Assembly: GCF_902859705.1 (NCBI RefSeq)
Contig: NZ_CADIJO010000003.1
Coordinates: 248,001 to 312,000, forward strand
Source: Achromobacter deleyi
Lineage (GTDB): Bacteria > Pseudomonadota > Gammaproteobacteria > Burkholderiales > Burkholderiaceae_B
Reading direction: 5' to 3'
Length of the DNA stretch: 64,000 nt
Shown here: positions 1 to 7,584 of the stretch, in pieces
Layout: each line of letters begins with the position of its first letter
How positions within the stretch are numbered: the stretch's first letter is position 1
Program-made: the position numbers and the translations under genes
Notes under the pieces: model-generated
Told to the model about the DNA's origin: nothing
The model's input: the letters and a program-made list of their open reading frames with translations, nothing else
The model's database searches: none

Positions 1-953
1 AACACCTTGCGCCGCCCGATGCGATCGGACAGCCGGCCAAAGAACAGCATCACCGGAAATGCCAGCAAGGCACAGACCAGCACGATGTTGAGCACCTGCG
101 CCTGCGGATAGCCCAGGCCGATCATGTAGGCGACCGAGAAGGTGGCGTACAGGAAGAACGTGGACGTCTCGATGACCTTGGCGCCCACCGCGATCAGCAC
201 TTCGCGCCAGTGATAGCGCAGCGTCTGCGCCAGCGGCACCTTGGCGGCGGCGTGCGTGGCCAGGATCTTCTTGAACGACGGGGTTTCATCCACCCGGTTG
301 CGCAGCCACATGCCCAGCACCACCAGCACGATCGAGGCCACGAACGGAATGCGCCAGCCGTAGGCCAGGAAGGCCTCTTGCGGCATCGACGAGGCCAGCG
401 CCGACGTGATGATGTTGCCCAGCGCCAGGCCAAGCACCGCCCCCGTCTGCGGCACGGCGCCGTACAGGCCGCGTTTCTCGCGCGGCGAATACTCCACCGC
501 CAGCAACACGCCCCCACCCCATTCGCCGCCAAGGGCCAGTCCCTGCATCAGGCGCAGCACGGTCAGCAGCACCGGCGCCCAGACACCGATCTGGTCGTAA
601 GTGGGCAAGAGGCCCATGAACACCGTCGACAGGCCCATCATCGACAGCGTGACCGCCAGCGTCTTCTTGCGGCCGATGCGGTCGCCGATGTGCGAAAAGA
701 TGATGCCGCCCAGCGGCCGCACCAGGAAGGCCAGCGCGAATGACGCCAGCGCCAGCAGCTGGCTGGTCAGCGCGTCCGTCGTGGGAAAGAACAGCTTGGC
801 GAACACGATGGACGACATCGTGCCGTACAGGAAATAGTCGTACCACTCGATGGTGCTGCCCACCGCGCTGCCGAACAGCGCGCGGCGCCGGTCCTGGTCG
901 GTGATCTGCCTTTCCTTGGGCAGATAGCCCGCCACTGCGTCGAGATTGCTCAT
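1..953 (-). CDS. MFS transporter, metabolite:H+ symporter (MHS) type, 3' part cut by window edge
   Basis: Proton-coupled organic-acid or osmolyte symporter of the inner membrane. The visible 317 residues start MSNLDAVAGYLPKER and carry the MHS signature: a hydrophobic first helix after IEWYDYFLYG, then the loop GDRIGRKKTL between helices 2 and 3, and GLALGGEWGG in helix 4. About seven membrane segments are visible and the C-terminal part lies outside the window. The ATG at 953 has a strong ribosome binding site (GGAGGAG). The gene lies 51 bp downstream of the iron alcohol dehydrogenase on the same strand, so it may bring in the substrate of that enzyme. The substrate cannot be read from the sequence. 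Confidence 0.9.
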   Translation of the reverse strand, partial: MSNLDAVAGYLPKERQITDQDRRRALFGSAVGSTIEWYDYFLYGTMSSIVFAKLFFPTTDALTSQLLALASFALAFLVRPLGGIIFSHIGDRIGRKKTLAVTLSMMGLSTVFMGLLPTYDQIGVWAPVLLTVLRLMQGLALGGEWGGGVLLAVEYSPREKRGLYGAVPQTGAVLGLALGNIITSALASSMPQEAFLAYGWRIPFVASIVLVVLGMWLRNRVDETPSFKKILATHAAAKVPLAQTLRYHWREVLIAVGAKVIETSTFFLYATFSVAYMIGLGYPQAQVLNIVLVCALLAFPVMLFFGRLSDRIGRRKV

Positions 954-982
954 GTCTCCTCCGTTTGAATTCTATTTTTTTG

Positions 983-999
983 GGCCCGCAGCGCGGGCC
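983..999 (-). other. Intercistronic hairpin between alcohol dehydrogenase and MHS transporter
   Basis: A perfect 7-bp inverted repeat (GGCCCGC-AGC-GCGGGCC) fills much of the 51-bp gap. On the transcribed strand it is followed by A residues, not T, so it is not a classical terminator. It may stabilise the upstream part of the message. Confidence 0.4.
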
Positions 1000-1004
1000 G
1001 GGCC

Positions 1005-2141
1005 CTACATCGATTCGGCCAGCATGCGCAGGTAGTCGTCGGCGCTGGCGTCGCGCGGATTGGTGCGGTGGCTGTGATCGGCCAGCGCGCCGGCCACGAT
1101 GCGGGGGAACAGGTCTTCGGTCACACCCAGCGCGGCCAGGCCCTGGGGCAGGCCCAGCGCGCGCGACTTGTCCTTCAGCGCCTGCTCCAGCTGATCGCCG
1201 CCCGCCAGGTCCATGGCCTGCGCCAGGCGCGCCATCTTGTCGTCGGCGATCACGCTGGCAGCTGCACGGTTGAAACGCAGCACGGCGGGCAGAAAGATGG
1301 CGTTCAGCGTGCCGTGATGCAGCCGCGGATTGATGCCGCCCAGCGAGTGGCTCAGGCTGTGCACGCAGCCCAGCCCTTTCTGGAAGGCCAGCGCGCCTTG
1401 CAGCGACGCACTCATCATGTTGACGCGCGCCTCGACGTTGCCAGGCTCGCGCGTGGCGGTCTCGATATGGCGCCAGGCGCGGCGCAGGCCATCCAGCGCG
1501 ATGCCCTCGGCCGGTGGATTGAAGGCGGGCGACAGGAAGGTTTCGATGCAATGCGCGATGGCGTCCATGCCGGTTGCGGCAGTCAGCCCGGCCGGCAGGC
1601 CGAACGTCAGTTCCGGATCGCAGATCGCGGCGCGCGGCACGACAAAGGGCGACAGGATGCCGACCTTGCGGCCGTCGTCCAGGATCAGGATCGCGCCACG
1701 TCCGACTTCGCTGCCGGTGCCGGCCGTGGTCGGCACGGCGATCACCGGTGCGGTCGCGGCGGTGATGTTCTGCAGGCCGCCTTCGATCAGCGCGAAGCTG
1801 CGCAGCGGCCCGGGATGGCGGGCACAGACCGCCGTGCCCTTGGCCAGGTCGATAGGCGAACCGCCGCCCACGGCGATGATGCCGTCGCAATCACCCGCCG
1901 TGAACGCGGCCACGCTGTCGCGCACCGCCGCCTCGTTGGGGTTCGGCGGCGTGCCGTCGTACACCGGCGCATCCAGCTGGCCCAGCGCGGCCAGCACCTT
2001 GTCGACGATGCCGCTGGCGCGCACGCCGCGGTCGGTCACGATCAACGGCCGGCGGATGCCCACCCGGGCGCATTCTTCCCGCAACGTGGACAACACCCCC
2101 GGCCCGAACTGGATCTGCGTGACATAAGCGATGAGCGACAT
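1005..2141 (-). CDS. Iron-containing alcohol dehydrogenase / maleylacetate reductase family
   Basis: NAD(P)-dependent, metal-dependent dehydrogenase of 378 residues, typical length for the family. The nucleotide-binding motif GGGSPIDLAKG is at residues 92-102 and the TTAGTGSE motif at 138-145. Probable iron ligands are Asp193 and His197 (GMDAIAHCIE), His261, and His275 or His276 (LHHGTLNA). The ATG at 2141 is preferred because GAGGGGGAAGG lies just upstream; an in-frame ATG at 2162 would add seven residues. It is first in a pair with the MHS transporter and is divergent from a LysR gene. The exact substrate (short-chain alcohol, maleylacetate or sugar-alcohol derivative) is not determined. 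Confidence 0.9.
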   Translation of the reverse strand: MSLIAYVTQIQFGPGVLSTLREECARVGIRRPLIVTDRGVRASGIVDKVLAALGQLDAPVYDGTPPNPNEAAVRDSVAAFTAGDCDGIIAVGGGSPIDLAKGTAVCARHPGPLRSFALIEGGLQNITAATAPVIAVPTTAGTGSEVGRGAILILDDGRKVGILSPFVVPRAAICDPELTFGLPAGLTAATGMDAIAHCIETFLSPAFNPPAEGIALDGLRRAWRHIETATREPGNVEARVNMMSASLQGALAFQKGLGCVHSLSHSLGGINPRLHHGTLNAIFLPAVLRFNRAAASVIADDKMARLAQAMDLAGGDQLEQALKDKSRALGLPQGLAALGVTEDLFPRIVAGALADHSHRTNPRDASADDYLRMLAESM

Positions 2142-2235
2142 GCCTTCCCCCTCGTGTTTCATAACAACGCCTCATATCAAGGCAACGAGGAAAATTTTAC
2201 GTAGCGAAATGAACGCGAGATACTGAGAACATTCG

Positions 2236-2245
2236 ATAGCGCTAT
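2236..2245. promoter_or_regulatory. Palindrome in alcohol dehydrogenase/LysR divergent promoter region
   Basis: ATAGCGCTAT is a perfect 10-bp palindrome in the ~120-bp region between the divergent dehydrogenase and LysR genes. LysR regulators often bind such a site next to the genes they control. The assignment is by position only. Confidence 0.35.
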
Positions 2246-2263
2246 AACTTTTACTCAAGTCAA

Positions 2264-3193
2264 ATGGTCCCTACACTGAACTCCGTCATGTCCCGCCTGC
2301 ATGCCAAGCAGCTGCGTTTGCTGGTCGCGCTGGAAGAACAGGGCTCGCTCCTGGGCGCTGCCGAAAAAGTCGGCCTGACCCAGCCCGGGGCCAGCAAGGC
2401 GCTGAAGGAACTGGAGACCACATTCGGCGCCGAACTGTTCACCCGCACCAATCGCGGGCTGCTGCCGACCGCGGCCGGACGCAGCGCGGCGCGTTGCGCC
2501 CGCCTCATCCAGGCCGATCTGGAACACCTGCGATTCGAACTCAACGCCATCGCCCGAGGCGTCGGCGGCCGCCTGCTGGTGGGCAGCATCATGGGCGCTG
2601 TGCCGCTGCTGATGGACGCGGTGTCGACGCTGCTGGCGGCGCAGCCGGACCTGTCGGTGGAAGTGGTGGAAGACACCAGCGAAACCCTGCTGGCCATGAT
2701 CGACAGCGGCCGCCTGGATGCCGCCCTGTGCCGCACCACCGTCAGCGGCACGCCCCAGCTCTATCAGTCACTGCACGTGAAGGAAGAGTCGCTGGCCGTG
2801 ATCGCCAACGTGGCGCATCCGCTGCTGGGCGCGGCGCCGCTATCGCTGGCCGACCTGGCGGACAGCCGCTGGGTGGTGTATCGCGCCAACATGCCAATGC
2901 GGCGCCTGCTGGAACGCGAATTCCACGAGGCCGGCCTGCCGTTTCCGCTGCACCTGGTCGAAACCACGTCGGTGCTGGCCACGCTGTCGCTCCTGCACCG
3001 CAATGCCACGTTCGTGGCCCTGGTGTCGGTGGACGTGGCCAACTATTGCGCCAGCCACGGCATGGTCGGCGTACTGCCGCTGGCCTTGCGCTCGCGCAGC
3101 GAACCCTATGAACTGGTGTTTCGCAAGGGCGCGCCCCACACGCCCGCCATGCAAGCGCTCGCGCAGGAACTGGGAGCCCGCGAACCGGCGTAA
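2264..3193 (+). CDS. LysR-family transcriptional regulator
   Basis: Regulator of 309 residues with an N-terminal winged helix-turn-helix (LLGAAEKVGLTQPGASKALKE, about residues 31-50) and a periplasmic-binding-protein-like effector domain from about residue 95. The DNA-binding part resembles the GbpR-type branch. It is divergent from the iron alcohol dehydrogenase and MHS transporter and probably controls them. The start is uncertain: the ATG at 2264 and an in-frame ATG at 2288 (MSRLHAKQLRLLV) both lack a strong ribosome binding site, and the shorter form matches the usual distance to the helix-turn-helix better. Confidence 0.88.
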   Translation: MVPTLNSVMSRLHAKQLRLLVALEEQGSLLGAAEKVGLTQPGASKALKELETTFGAELFTRTNRGLLPTAAGRSAARCARLIQADLEHLRFELNAIARGVGGRLLVGSIMGAVPLLMDAVSTLLAAQPDLSVEVVEDTSETLLAMIDSGRLDAALCRTTVSGTPQLYQSLHVKEESLAVIANVAHPLLGAAPLSLADLADSRWVVYRANMPMRRLLEREFHEAGLPFPLHLVETTSVLATLSLLHRNATFVALVSVDVANYCASHGMVGVLPLALRSRSEPYELVFRKGAPHTPAMQALAQELGAREPA

Positions 3194-3258
3194 GCGTCAG
3201 CGACCGGCAGACAGGGACAGCGACAATCCGCGGCCAAGCAAGCCCGCCCGATGACGCG

Positions 3259-3732
3259 TCACTCGTCCGCCGGCCCCACCGGCACCGTCAGGCCGTATTT
3301 CACCCGGCTCATCACCACCAGCGTCGAAAACCGCTTCACGTTGGGATTGCCCCAGAAGTGCCGCTGGGCGAAGGCGTCGTATTCGGCCATGTCGCGCACG
3401 GTGATATTGACCACGAAATCGACTTCGCCCGTGACGGCCAGGCACTGCATGATCTCGGGCGCGCTCTGCATGGCCCGCTTGAAGTGGTCGAGCTTGTCGG
3501 CGCGCTCGCTTTCCAGGGACACCAGCACCACCATCATGATGCCCCGGCCCACCGCGGCCGGATCCACCACCGACACGTCGCCCAGCACCACGCCGGATTC
3601 GCGCAGCCGCTTCATGCGGCGCAGGCACGACACGGGCGACAGGTTCACCCGTTCGGCGACTTCCTGGCTGGTGCGTTGGTTGTCTTCCTGCAGGCTTTGC
3701 AGGATCTGAAGGTCGAAATCGTCTAGTTCCAT
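3259..3732 (-). CDS. Lrp/AsnC-family transcriptional regulator
   Basis: Regulator of 157 residues starting MELDDFDLQILQSLQ. The N-terminal helix-turn-helix (TSQEVAERVNLSPVSCLRRMKRL) is followed by the ligand-binding RAM domain with the usual VTGEVDFVVNITVRDMAEYDAF strand-helix pattern. The ATG at 3732 gives the usual family start; an upstream in-frame start would only add a proline-rich tail. It is divergent from the LysE-type exporter across 193 bp. An Lrp regulator next to an amino-acid exporter suggests it senses an amino acid and induces efflux. Confidence 0.93.
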   Translation of the reverse strand: MELDDFDLQILQSLQEDNQRTSQEVAERVNLSPVSCLRRMKRLRESGVVLGDVSVVDPAAVGRGIMMVVLVSLESERADKLDHFKRAMQSAPEIMQCLAVTGEVDFVVNITVRDMAEYDAFAQRHFWGNPNVKRFSTLVVMSRVKYGLTVPVGPADE

Positions 3733-3925
3733 GGGCGTCTCGGACGGCGGCGGTCCAGGCGGGGCGGGCCTGTGCAAGGATTCTAAACGGGTGCGCCCAA
3801 TGACCTGCCCCCAAATTTGACGGGAAACTTCATTTCCGGCCCGCCGGCTGCAGGAAATAATCAGCCGGCTTGCTTACACTGGGAACCCTCTGGTCGACCT
3901 CGCGGCCAGGCGCAGCCCGATTCCC

Positions 3926-4570
3926 ATGCCGTCACTCCAGCTTTTCCTGCTTTTCCTGGCCGCCGACGCGGCGCTCAAACTCACCCCCGGGCCGGACATG
4001 GCGCTGACGCTGTCGCGGGGCATGACGCAGGGATTCCGGCCGGCGTTCCATAGCGTGCTGGGCAATGTGGCGGCCGGGTTCATCCAGGTGCCGGCCGTGG
4101 TGCTGGGGCTGGCCTCGGTGCTGCAGGCGTTTCCCACGCTGTTCTTGGCCATCAAGGCGGCCGGCGGGCTGTACCTGGGTTACCTGGGCATCAAGGCCAT
4201 GCTGCGCTGCGCCCGCGACGCCGACGTGTCGCTCACCGCGCGCCCCGGCGACGCCCGCGATGCGTTCTGGCAAGGCTTCATGACCAATCTGCTGAACCCG
4301 AAGGTGCTGCTGTTCATGATCGCCTTCCTGCCGCAGTTCACCACGCCGGACAATGGGCCGGTCTGGGTGCAGATGCTGGTGCTGGGCGTGACGATGAAGG
4401 CGCTGAGCCTGCCGTACGGCAGCTGCTTCGCCTACGGGGCCTCGCGCATCCGCGGGTGGGTGGGACGCAACCCGTGGTTCCTGCGGATGCAGCAGGGCTT
4501 GCTGGGCGCGATCATGCTGGGCCTGGCGCTGTATGTGATCTACTCCACCGCCGCGACGCTGAGTCCCTGA
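3926..4570 (+). CDS. LysE/RhtB-family amino-acid exporter
   Basis: Inner-membrane exporter of 214 residues with about six hydrophobic segments. Family motifs are visible: KLTPGPDMALTLSRG near residues 18-32, GGLYLGYLGIKAM near 80, and FMTNLLNPKVLLFMIAFLPQF near 118-138. The gene is divergent from an Lrp/AsnC regulator, the standard arrangement for regulated amino-acid export. A DMT-type exporter follows 60 bp downstream. The amino acid is unknown. Confidence 0.92.
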   Translation: MPSLQLFLLFLAADAALKLTPGPDMALTLSRGMTQGFRPAFHSVLGNVAAGFIQVPAVVLGLASVLQAFPTLFLAIKAAGGLYLGYLGIKAMLRCARDADVSLTARPGDARDAFWQGFMTNLLNPKVLLFMIAFLPQFTTPDNGPVWVQMLVLGVTMKALSLPYGSCFAYGASRIRGWVGRNPWFLRMQQGLLGAIMLGLALYVIYSTAATLSP

Positions 4571-4588
4571 AGTCCCTGACGTCCCTGA
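4563..4588 (+). repeat. Three tandem 9-bp repeats at the lysE-type gene stop codon
   Basis: GTCCCTGA occurs at 4563-4570, 4572-4579 and 4581-4588, each unit separated by one base. The first unit contains the stop codon of the exporter, so slippage here would not change the protein. Confidence 0.8.
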
Positions 4589-4630
4589 GTTTTCCCCTTT
4601 GATTTTCAGCCATTTTCCTGAAGCAGCACC

Positions 4631-5530
4631 ATGACCGCCGCCACGATCACTCCCGGACACAATGCGTCCGCCTCCACCCTGATGCCGACGCTGTCGCTGA
4701 TCGCGGCGATGGCATCCCTTTGCGTGGGCACGTCGTTCGCCAAGTCGCTCTTTCCCGAAGTGGGCGCGCAAGGCACCACCGCGTACCGCATCGTCATCGG
4801 CGCGATCATCCTGCTGGCCTTCTGGCGCCCCTGGCGCTTTCCGCTGACGCGCGTCAATGCCGCCAAGATCGCGCTCTACGGCGTGACGCTGGCGTGCATG
4901 AACCTGCTGTTCTACATGGCGCTGCGGACCCTGCCGCTGGGCGTGGCCATCGCCATCGAATTCACCGGGCCGCTGACGCTGGCGGTGGTGCTGTCGCGCC
5001 GCGCCATCGACTTCGTCTGGATTGCCTGCGCGCTGGCCGGGCTGGTGCTGCTGATTCCCACCGGCCAGTCGGTGCACGACCTGGACCCGGCCGGCATCGG
5101 CTTCGCGCTGGCCGCCGCCGTCTGCTGGGCGCTGTACATCATCTTCGGCAAGATGGCGGGCAATGTGCACGGCGGCCAGGCCACGTCGCTGGGCCTGCTG
5201 GCCGCCACCATGGTGGCATTGCCGGTGGGCGCCGCGCACGCCGGCATGGCGCTGCTGGACCCCAAGCTGATCCTGGCCGGCATCGGCGTGGGCATCCTGT
5301 CGAGCGCGCTGCCCTATTCGCTGGAAATGGTGGCGCTGCGGCGCCTGCCGCAAAAGACATTCGGCGTGCTGCTCAGCATGGAACCCGCGATGGGCGCGCT
5401 GGCCGGCGTGATCGTGCTGAACGAACACCTGTCCAGCACGCAATGGCTGGCGATCTGCGGCATCATCATCGCCTCGGCCGGCTGCGCGGCCACCGCCCGC
5501 CGCCAGAATCGCGCCGCCGCGGCGGGCTGA
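4631..5530 (+). CDS. EamA/DMT-family exporter, RhtA-like
   Basis: Inner-membrane transporter of 299 residues with ten predicted hydrophobic segments arranged as two EamA halves. Features typical of the threonine/homoserine exporter RhtA branch include ASLCVGTSFAKSLFP in helix 1, IAIEFTGPLTLAV in the first half, and SSALPYSLEMVALRRLP in the second. It follows the LysE-type exporter by 60 bp in the same direction and may share its transcript. The substrate is inferred only from the family branch. Confidence 0.85.
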   Translation: MTAATITPGHNASASTLMPTLSLIAAMASLCVGTSFAKSLFPEVGAQGTTAYRIVIGAIILLAFWRPWRFPLTRVNAAKIALYGVTLACMNLLFYMALRTLPLGVAIAIEFTGPLTLAVVLSRRAIDFVWIACALAGLVLLIPTGQSVHDLDPAGIGFALAAAVCWALYIIFGKMAGNVHGGQATSLGLLAATMVALPVGAAHAGMALLDPKLILAGIGVGILSSALPYSLEMVALRRLPQKTFGVLLSMEPAMGALAGVIVLNEHLSSTQWLAICGIIIASAGCAATARRQNRAAAAG

Positions 5531-5564
5531 GCCCACGGCCGCAATCTCGCCGCAACCCAGGCAG

Positions 5565-5584
5565 GTCCGGGCAATCGCCCGGAC
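5565..5584. terminator. Hairpin between convergent DMT exporter and Bug protein genes
   Basis: A perfect 8-bp inverted repeat GTCCGGGC-AATC-GCCCGGAC sits in the 64-bp gap between two convergent genes. It has no T-tract on either strand, so it may act with Rho or only protect 3' ends. Confidence 0.5.
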
Positions 5585-5594
5585 TCGGCCCGCA

Positions 5595-6575
5595 TCAATC
5601 CACCGAAATATTCTTCTGCCGGATCACCACGCCCCAGTTGGTGTATTCGCGGTGGGCATAGTCGAAGAACGCGTCAGGCGTGCTGCCCATGGGCTCCATG
5701 CCTTGCAGCTTCAACTGCTTGATGACGTCCGGTGACTGCAACGCCGCCACGATGGCCTGGCTGAGCTTTTCCACCACGGCCTTGGGCGTGCGCGGCGGCG
5801 CCACCACGCCTTGCCAGGCGGTGGCTTCCAGCGGCGGGCCGCCGGCCTCGCCGAAGGTCGGCACGTCCGGCAACTGGTCCGACCGCTGGTTCGCAGGTAC
5901 CGCGATGGCGCGCAGCTTGCCCGCCTGGATCAGCGGCCGCGCCGCGGCCAGGTCGGCCATCATCAGCGGCACCACGCCCGAGGCCACGTCCTGCAAGGCC
6001 GGCGGCGTTCCCTTGTACGGAATGGCGGTGGCCTGCGCGCCGAACAGCGACAGGAACAATTCCATCGCCAGATGGTGCGGGCTGCCTACGCCCAGCGACG
6101 CATAGCTGGCCTGCTTGCCGCTTTTCAGGAACGCCATGACTTCGGGCAGGTTGTCCAGGTCGGACGCGGGCGAGGCCACCAGCACGATGGGCAGCGCCAC
6201 CAGCGTCGACACGGGCTTCAGGTCCTTCCAGGGGTCGTACGGCAACTGCTTGTACAGCCAGGGGTTCAGCGCCAGCGTGCTCATGCCCGCGGTCATCAGC
6301 GTGTAGCCGTCGGGCGCCGCGCGAGCGGTTTCCTGGGCGGCCACGATGGTGGCGGCGCCGGGGCGGTTTTCCACCACCACAGGCTGGCCCAGCGTCTGGC
6401 TGACGTGGCGGGCGACGATGCGGGTGGCCAGATCGCTGCCACCCCCGGCGCTGAAGGGCACCAGCCAGCGGATGGGATGGTCGGGATATTCTGCGGCTGC
6501 GGGGCCGGCGCCCGTGGCCAGCGCCAAGACGGCCGCGATTCCCAGCGTACGGCGGATGAAGCCTCTTCTGGACAT
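5595..6575 (-). CDS. Bug-family tripartite tricarboxylate transporter substrate-binding protein
   Basis: Periplasmic solute-binding protein of 326 residues. It starts MSRRGFIRRTLGIAAVLALATG, a signal peptide with two arginine pairs ending at PAAA-EYPDHPI. Bug hallmarks are IRWLVPFSAGGGSDLATR near residues 37-54, LGQPVVVENRPGAATIVAAQ near 70-90 and the conserved DVPTFGEAGGP near 238. A good ribosome binding site (AGGAG) precedes the ATG at 6575. No membrane TctA/TctB genes are adjacent, which is common for Bug genes in this bacterial family. It lies 106 bp downstream of the isomerase gene on the same strand, so its ligand may be a sugar acid, but that is inference. Confidence 0.92.
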   Translation of the reverse strand: MSRRGFIRRTLGIAAVLALATGAGPAAAEYPDHPIRWLVPFSAGGGSDLATRIVARHVSQTLGQPVVVENRPGAATIVAAQETARAAPDGYTLMTAGMSTLALNPWLYKQLPYDPWKDLKPVSTLVALPIVLVASPASDLDNLPEVMAFLKSGKQASYASLGVGSPHHLAMELFLSLFGAQATAIPYKGTPPALQDVASGVVPLMMADLAAARPLIQAGKLRAIAVPANQRSDQLPDVPTFGEAGGPPLEATAWQGVVAPPRTPKAVVEKLSQAIVAALQSPDVIKQLKLQGMEPMGSTPDAFFDYAHREYTNWGVVIRQKNISVD

Positions 6576-6681
6576 GGGTTGTCTCCTGATGTTCTTTATT
6601 TAGTTAACACATTAATTATATTTCGACGGGGCAAGCGCCTGACATCCGGAAAGACCATTACACGCGGGACATCAGCGCAAC

Positions 6682-7467
6682 TCAGGCGCGTGCCGCGGCC
6701 AGCCAGCGCAGGCCGGCGGACGTGCCTGCCGCGGGCCGGTATTCGCAGCCGATCCAGCCGCTGTATTCCAGCTCGCGCAGCACCGAGAAGATCCAGCCGT
6801 AATCCAGCTCGCCGCGGTCCGGTTCCTGGCGCAGCGGCACCCCGGCGATCTGCACGTGGCCGACCCGCCCGGTGGGCAGGTACTGGCGCAGCTTGGCGGT
6901 GACATCGCCTTCGACGATCTGGCAGTGGTAGAGATCCATCTGCACTTTCAGGTTGGGCGCGTTGACGGCCTGCACCACCTGGTGCGCCTCGTCCTGCCGG
7001 TTCAGGAAGTAGCCGGGAATGTCGCGGGTATTGATGGGTTCGATCAGCACGGTCACGCCCGCCGAGCGCGCCTGGCGGGCAGCCCAGTCCAGGTTCTCGC
7101 GGTAGCAATCGAGCAAGGCGGCGCGTTCGGCGCCTTCGGGCGCCAGGCCCGCCATGACATGGACCTGCGAGCAGGCCAGCGCGGTGGCATAGCTCAGCGC
7201 CTGTTCGATGCCGGCGCGGAATTCGTCCTGCCGGCCCGGCAGCGCGGCCAGTCCGCGTTCACCACGCGAAGCCACGCCGGGCGGCGCGTTGAACAGCACT
7301 TGCGACACGCCGGCGGCGTCCATGCGCTCGCGCACGAAGGCGGCCGGCGCCTCGTAGGGGAACATGCATTCCACGCCCGCGTAACCGTCGGCGGCGGCCG
7401 CCGCGTAGCGGTCCAGGAAGGCGTGTTCCGTGTACATCATCGACAGGTTGGCGGCGAATTTCAGCAT
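6682..7467 (-). CDS. otnI: Hydroxypyruvate isomerase family, probable 2-oxo-tetronate isomerase
   Basis: TIM-barrel isomerase of 261 residues (Hyi/OtnI family). It starts [21 protein letters not shown], which is why the ATG at 7467 is chosen over one 24 bp upstream. Family features are [12 protein letters not shown], the first catalytic Glu in [27 protein letters not shown], and the second catalytic Glu in [10 protein letters not shown]. Hydroxypyruvate isomerase and 2-oxo-tetronate isomerase are close homologues. The presence of otnK, otnC, denD and ltnD about 7-10 kb away in this window favours the OtnI role, interconverting 2-oxo- and 3-oxo-tetronate. It is upstream of a Bug binding protein on the same strand. 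The function choice is inference; the family is secure. Confidence 0.82.
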   Translation of the reverse strand: MLKFAANLSMMYTEHAFLDRYAAAAADGYAGVECMFPYEAPAAFVRERMDAAGVSQVLFNAPPGVASRGERGLAALPGRQDEFRAGIEQALSYATALACSQVHVMAGLAPEGAERAALLDCYRENLDWAARQARSAGVTVLIEPINTRDIPGYFLNRQDEAHQVVQAVNAPNLKVQMDLYHCQIVEGDVTAKLRQYLPTGRVGHVQIAGVPLRQEPDRGELDYGWIFSVLRELEYSGWIGCEYRPAAGTSAGLRWLAAARA

Positions 7468-7584
7468 GGCGTTTTCCGTGACGGGCAGCATGCCTGGAAA
7501 TTAGCACACCTGCCCGCCGCGGCGGCCCTGCCGCGCGCCTGTCAGCCCTGCGCACCCGATGGGCCACGCAGGGTTCCGTCAGGC

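Noticed and set aside
286..1890. A 534-codon leftward frame crossing from the alcohol dehydrogenase into the MHS transporter
   Set aside because: It runs through both genes in the wrong frame. The true genes have complete motifs in other frames.
3932..5536. A 534-codon leftward frame opposite the two exporters
   Set aside because: Gln/His/Arg-rich shadow of the LysE-type and DMT exporter genes.
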